Assembly: GCA_023383705.1 (NCBI GenBank)
Contig: JAHDYM010000014.1
Span: 1-51,231, forward strand
Origin: Gammaproteobacteria bacterium
GTDB taxonomy: Bacteria > Pseudomonadota > Gammaproteobacteria > Steroidobacterales > GCA-2729495
Length of the DNA: 51,231 bases
Reading direction: 5' to 3'
The position numbers and the translations under genes are program-made. Shown here one piece after another: positions 48,866 to 51,231 of this stretch. The notes under the pieces were generated by a model. That model did not search any database. It worked only from the letters and a program-made list of their open reading frames with translations, and was not told the origin of the DNA. Positions within the stretch are counted from its first letter, which is position 1, and the number at the start of each line of letters is the position of its first letter.

Positions 48866-49686
48866 TGGATCCGGGTCCCGAGGATGCCCTGACTGTCAGG
48901 CCCATCGGCCTGGTCAGGACCGGGGCCAGGACGCGGATCGAAGCGCCGCGCCAGCCCGGAGCCGGAAGCAACCTCGAGGGGGAGATTGAGCTGTACCCGG
49001 GGCACAACTTCGAGCATGCCTTGCAGGACCTGGAGGGCTGGGACTTCATCTGGGTGCTGTTCTGGTTTCATCACAACAGCCGCTGGCGCCCGAAGGTCCT
49101 TCCACCCCGCAGCAGCACCGGGCGCAAGGGTGTGTTTGCCACGCGGGCACCATACCGTCCCAATCCGATCGGGCTCTCTGCGCTCAGGCTGGAACGCATC
49201 GATGGACTTGTCCTGCATGTACGCGGCGTGGACATGCTCGACGGAACCCCGGTTCTCGACATCAAGCCCTACGTGCCCTACACCGATGCGCATCCTGCTG
49301 CCCGCAGCGGCTGGCTGGAGGAATCCGCACGTGTCCGTGATGCCGCAGGAACGCCTGCTGATCCGGTCAGGCGCCACGAGGTCGTGTTCTCGGCGACTGC
49401 GGCGGAGCAGGCTCGCTGGATAGAGTCACGCACCGGGCTGCCCATGCAGGCGCGGATCACCGCCGTGCTCTCCATGGGGCCCGAGCCACATCCCTATCGG
49501 CGTATACGGCGCGAAGAACTGGGTTACCGGCTCGCCCTGAAAGAATGGCGGGTCCATTTCAGGATTGAAGGGGAGGCGGTACTGGTCGACACCATCAGTT
49601 CCGGCTACCGGGCTGCACAGCTGGCTGCGGATGGCGATGAGACGATTGCCGCACATCGCATTTTCCGGCAGATATTCCGTTCCTGA
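48865..49686 (+). CDS. trmO: tRNA (N6-threonylcarbamoyl-A37)-N6-methyltransferase TrmO
   Basis: TrmO adds a methyl group to t6A37 of tRNA-Thr using SAM. Family segments are clear: LTVRPIGLVRTGARTRIEAP, LQDLEGWDFIWVLFWFHHN, GRKGVFATRAPYRPNPIGLS, and MLDGTPVLDIKPYVPYTDAH. The C-terminal TrmO domain (PHPYRRIRREELGYRLALKEWRVHF in parts) is present. The ATG at 48865 overlaps the stop of the methyltransferase gene by one base and is preferred over the TTG at 48862. The 273-residue length is typical. It converges with greB, with five bases between. Confidence 0.93.
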   Translation: MDPGPEDALTVRPIGLVRTGARTRIEAPRQPGAGSNLEGEIELYPGHNFEHALQDLEGWDFIWVLFWFHHNSRWRPKVLPPRSSTGRKGVFATRAPYRPNPIGLSALRLERIDGLVLHVRGVDMLDGTPVLDIKPYVPYTDAHPAARSGWLEESARVRDAAGTPADPVRRHEVVFSATAAEQARWIESRTGLPMQARITAVLSMGPEPHPYRRIRREELGYRLALKEWRVHFRIEGEAVLVDTISSGYRAAQLAADGDETIAAHRIFRQIFRS

Positions 49687-49691
49687 GCCGG

Positions 49692-50309
49692 CTAGTTTTC
49701 CCTGGCTGCTGCAACCCCGACCGGCCTGAAGGGCTCCGTTTCAATGCGCGCGTAGCGCACTTCGACGATGGTCAGTTCTTCACGGCCCGCAGGGGCCTGG
49801 AAGACCACGCTGTCGCCGGTGCGCGCCTTGAGCAGGGCGCGCGCCAGCGGTGACACCCAGCTGATCCGGCCCAGCGCAAGGTCGATTTCGTCCACGCCGA
49901 CGATGGTGACCGTGTGCTGCTCACCTGTCTGCCGCGTATAGCTGACCCTTGCCCCGAAAAAGACCTGGCCCACGCGGTCACCGCGCGGCTGTTCCGGATC
50001 GATCACCTCCGCCAGGTCGATCCGCTTGCCGAGGAAACGGATGCGACGGTCGATCTCGCGCAGTCGCCGCTTGCCGTACTGGTAGTCCGCGTTTTCGCTG
50101 CGGTCGCCATTTCCGGCTGCCCAGGAAACGACCGCAGTCACGGCAGGCCGCTCCTTGTGCAGCAGGTACTGCAGTTCGTCCTTGAGGCGCTGCAGGCCGC
50201 CGGGGGTAATGTAGTTCCTGGTTCCGGCCGGCAGGATTGGCACAACCGGTCCGGTGGCGCCTTCCTCGTCCTCGTCGGTATCCGGTTCCCGGGTGAAAGC
50301 CTTGTTCAT
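49692..50309 (-). CDS. greB: Transcript cleavage factor GreB
   Basis: GreB enters the RNA polymerase secondary channel and stimulates cleavage of backtracked RNA. The N-terminal coiled coil (NYITPGGLQRLKDELQYLLH) carries the acidic tip GDRSENADYQYGKRRLREID, followed by the FKBP-like C-terminal domain (GQVFFGARVSYTRQTG, WVSPLARALLKARTGDSVVF). At 205 residues it exceeds the ~160-residue norm through an acidic N-terminal extension (EPDTDEDEEGATGP) and a short tail. ATG 50309 is chosen; the longer frame adds only 20 unsupported residues. It is divergent from ppiB. Confidence 0.92.
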   Translation of the reverse strand: MNKAFTREPDTDEDEEGATGPVVPILPAGTRNYITPGGLQRLKDELQYLLHKERPAVTAVVSWAAGNGDRSENADYQYGKRRLREIDRRIRFLGKRIDLAEVIDPEQPRGDRVGQVFFGARVSYTRQTGEQHTVTIVGVDEIDLALGRISWVSPLARALLKARTGDSVVFQAPAGREELTIVEVRYARIETEPFRPVGVAAAREN

Positions 50310-50370
50310 CGGCAGATCCTGACTCTTCGCGGCAGCATACGCTACAGACGGTCCGGCCAGGGGTGCCATC

Positions 50371-50379
50371 TGGTATAAA
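50371..50379 (+). promoter_or_regulatory. Extended -10 promoter for ppiB
   Basis: TGGTATAAA has the TGn extension and a near-consensus -10 box, 29 bases before the ppiB GTG, in the greB-ppiB divergent region. The -35 position is weak. Confidence 0.45.
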
Positions 50380-50408
50380 CACAGCCCCGAATAATCTGGA
50401 GTTGCGCC

Positions 50409-50888
50409 GTGGCTACAAAGCAGTATTCAAGTCCACCCGCCATGCAGGTGGAAACCGACCGCAGCTACAAGGCTGTGATCGAGACCGAAAAAGGCAGCAT
50501 CGAACTCGAACTGTTTCCCCAGCATGCGCCGAAGACCGTCAACAACTTCGTTTTCCTGGCCCGTGAAGGTTTCTATGACGGCGTGGTATTCCATCGCGTT
50601 ATTGCCGACTTCATGATCCAGGGTGGCGATCCGACTGGCAGCGGACGGGGGGGACCCGGCTATCGCTTCGAGGACGAATTCGATGCCAATCCGCTGCGTC
50701 ACGAGCGCGGGGTCATCTCGATGGCCAACGCCGGCCCCGGCACCAATGGCAGCCAGTTCTTCATCACCCATGGTCCGCAACCGCACCTGGATGGCCGGCA
50801 TACCGTGTTTGGCAAGGTGAGCAAGGGGCAGGATGTCGTCGATGCAATCCGGCAGGGTGATGCCATGATCAAGGTCACGGTCAGCTGA
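50409..50888 (+). CDS. ppiB: Peptidyl-prolyl cis-trans isomerase, cyclophilin type
   Basis: Cyclophilins speed proline isomerisation during folding. The 159-residue protein has the catalytic segment [20 protein letters not shown] with the active-site Arg, and the [25 protein letters not shown] core. No signal peptide is seen, so it is the cytoplasmic PpiB type. The GTG start follows a TGGAG ribosome-binding site. A short hydrophilic leader ([20 protein letters not shown]) precedes the domain; Met12 is a less likely alternative start. Confidence 0.95.
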   Translation: MATKQYSSPPAMQVETDRSYKAVIETEKGSIELELFPQHAPKTVNNFVFLAREGFYDGVVFHRVIADFMIQGGDPTGSGRGGPGYRFEDEFDANPLRHERGVISMANAGPGTNGSQFFITHGPQPHLDGRHTVFGKVSKGQDVVDAIRQGDAMIKVTVS

Positions 50889-50908
50889 CAGCCCGGATCT
50901 GGCGGCAA

Positions 50909-50942
50909 TAAAAAAGGGGTGCCGGTATCGCTACCGGCACCC
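50909..50942 (-). terminator. Terminator between ppiB and the small right-edge gene
   Basis: A perfect 12-bp stem (GGGGTGCCGGTA/TACCGGCACCCC) with loop TCGC is followed on the minus strand by six T residues. It is therefore a strong terminator for the gene at 50971-51213. The plus-strand tail (GATTTGC) is weaker but may also end ppiB transcripts. Confidence 0.88.
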
Positions 50943-50970
50943 CGATTTGCTTCAGGAGGCTATGAGGAAA

Positions 50971-51213
50971 TCAAGCCTCGTCAGCCGCCTTGCGCTCAGC
51001 GCGGTTCTTGAACAGGGGAACTGCTTCCAGTACCCAGTTGCCGCTGGTGCGACGACCCGGGGACGGGATTGCATAGACCTTGTCCTTGCCATGACGCTTC
51101 TTGAACTCGGCCCAGTTGATGCGCCAGCCCATGTCGTCGAACTTGGCCAGCCATTCGCGATAAGCGACGACAGCCTTGTCGGCCGGCATCAGCACTTCCT
51201 TGGTGTTGTTCAT
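50971..51213 (-). CDS. Small unrecognised protein
   Basis: An 80-residue frame with an ATG start and its own downstream terminator. The sequence is hydrophilic and has no signal peptide or membrane segment. It contains a Trp/Lys-rich centre (REWLAKFDDMGWRINWAEFK) and PSPGRRTSGNW, and ends in a charged helix-like tail (KNRAERKAADEA). It could be a nucleic-acid-binding protein, but I do not recognise a family. The upstream region is cut by the window edge. Confidence 0.65.
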   Translation of the reverse strand: MNNTKEVLMPADKAVVAYREWLAKFDDMGWRINWAEFKKRHGKDKVYAIPSPGRRTSGNWVLEAVPLFKNRAERKAADEA

Positions 51214-51231
51214 CGGCGTCTGCAGGGGCTG

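Overview
The window is a high-GC bacterial chromosome segment with a gammaproteobacterial gene order: rimP-nusA-infB-rbfA-truB-rpsO-pnp on the left, then smc-zipA-ligA. A DksA with only two zinc-site cysteines and a long Lys/Ala-rich N-terminus, together with phaR, TonB-receptor and CoA-ligase content, suggests the Xanthomonadales/Steroidobacterales side of the class. That placement is inference from gene order and protein features only. No mobile element, integrase, tRNA, rRNA or CRISPR array was seen, and no gap between genes exceeds about 190 bases.

Layout. 1-8.7 kb: leader hairpin and the transcription/translation operon rimP to pnp, with a long hairpin in the rpsO-pnp spacer. 8.7-10.6 kb: phaR, dksA and queF on the minus strand. 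10.7-16.9 kb: smc, zipA, ligA. 17-26.3 kb: a complete glycogen cluster (glgP, glgB, glgC, malQ, glgA) with alternating strands and tight convergent ends. 26.4-27.8 kb: two small outer-membrane beta-barrel genes. 28-31 kb: a TonB-dependent receptor ending in a strong terminator.

31-47.2 kb is the accessory part and the best candidate for an undescribed system. A plus-strand operon (amidohydrolase-like protein, acyl-CoA ligase, DsbA/HCCA-isomerase-like protein, Tat-exported ethylbenzene-dehydrogenase-type molybdoenzyme) converges on a minus-strand operon (Tat-type amidohydrolase, small cytochrome c, MFS transporter). Next come a nitrilase-superfamily enzyme, an EF-G paralogue with a switch I insertion, a second nitrilase homologue whose catalytic Cys is Gly, and a UbiD-family decarboxylase translationally coupled to that homologue. 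The gene set suggests uptake, oxidative attack, CoA activation, hydrolysis and decarboxylation of an unknown organic compound. Several members have altered catalytic or metal-binding positions, and the molybdoenzyme has no iron-sulfur, heme or chaperone partner gene in the window.

47.3-51.2 kb: a 92-residue encapsulated-ferritin-like protein with no cargo-loading tail and no encapsulin gene nearby, in an apparent operon with a methyltransferase and trmO. Then greB, ppiB and a small unrecognised protein at the right edge.
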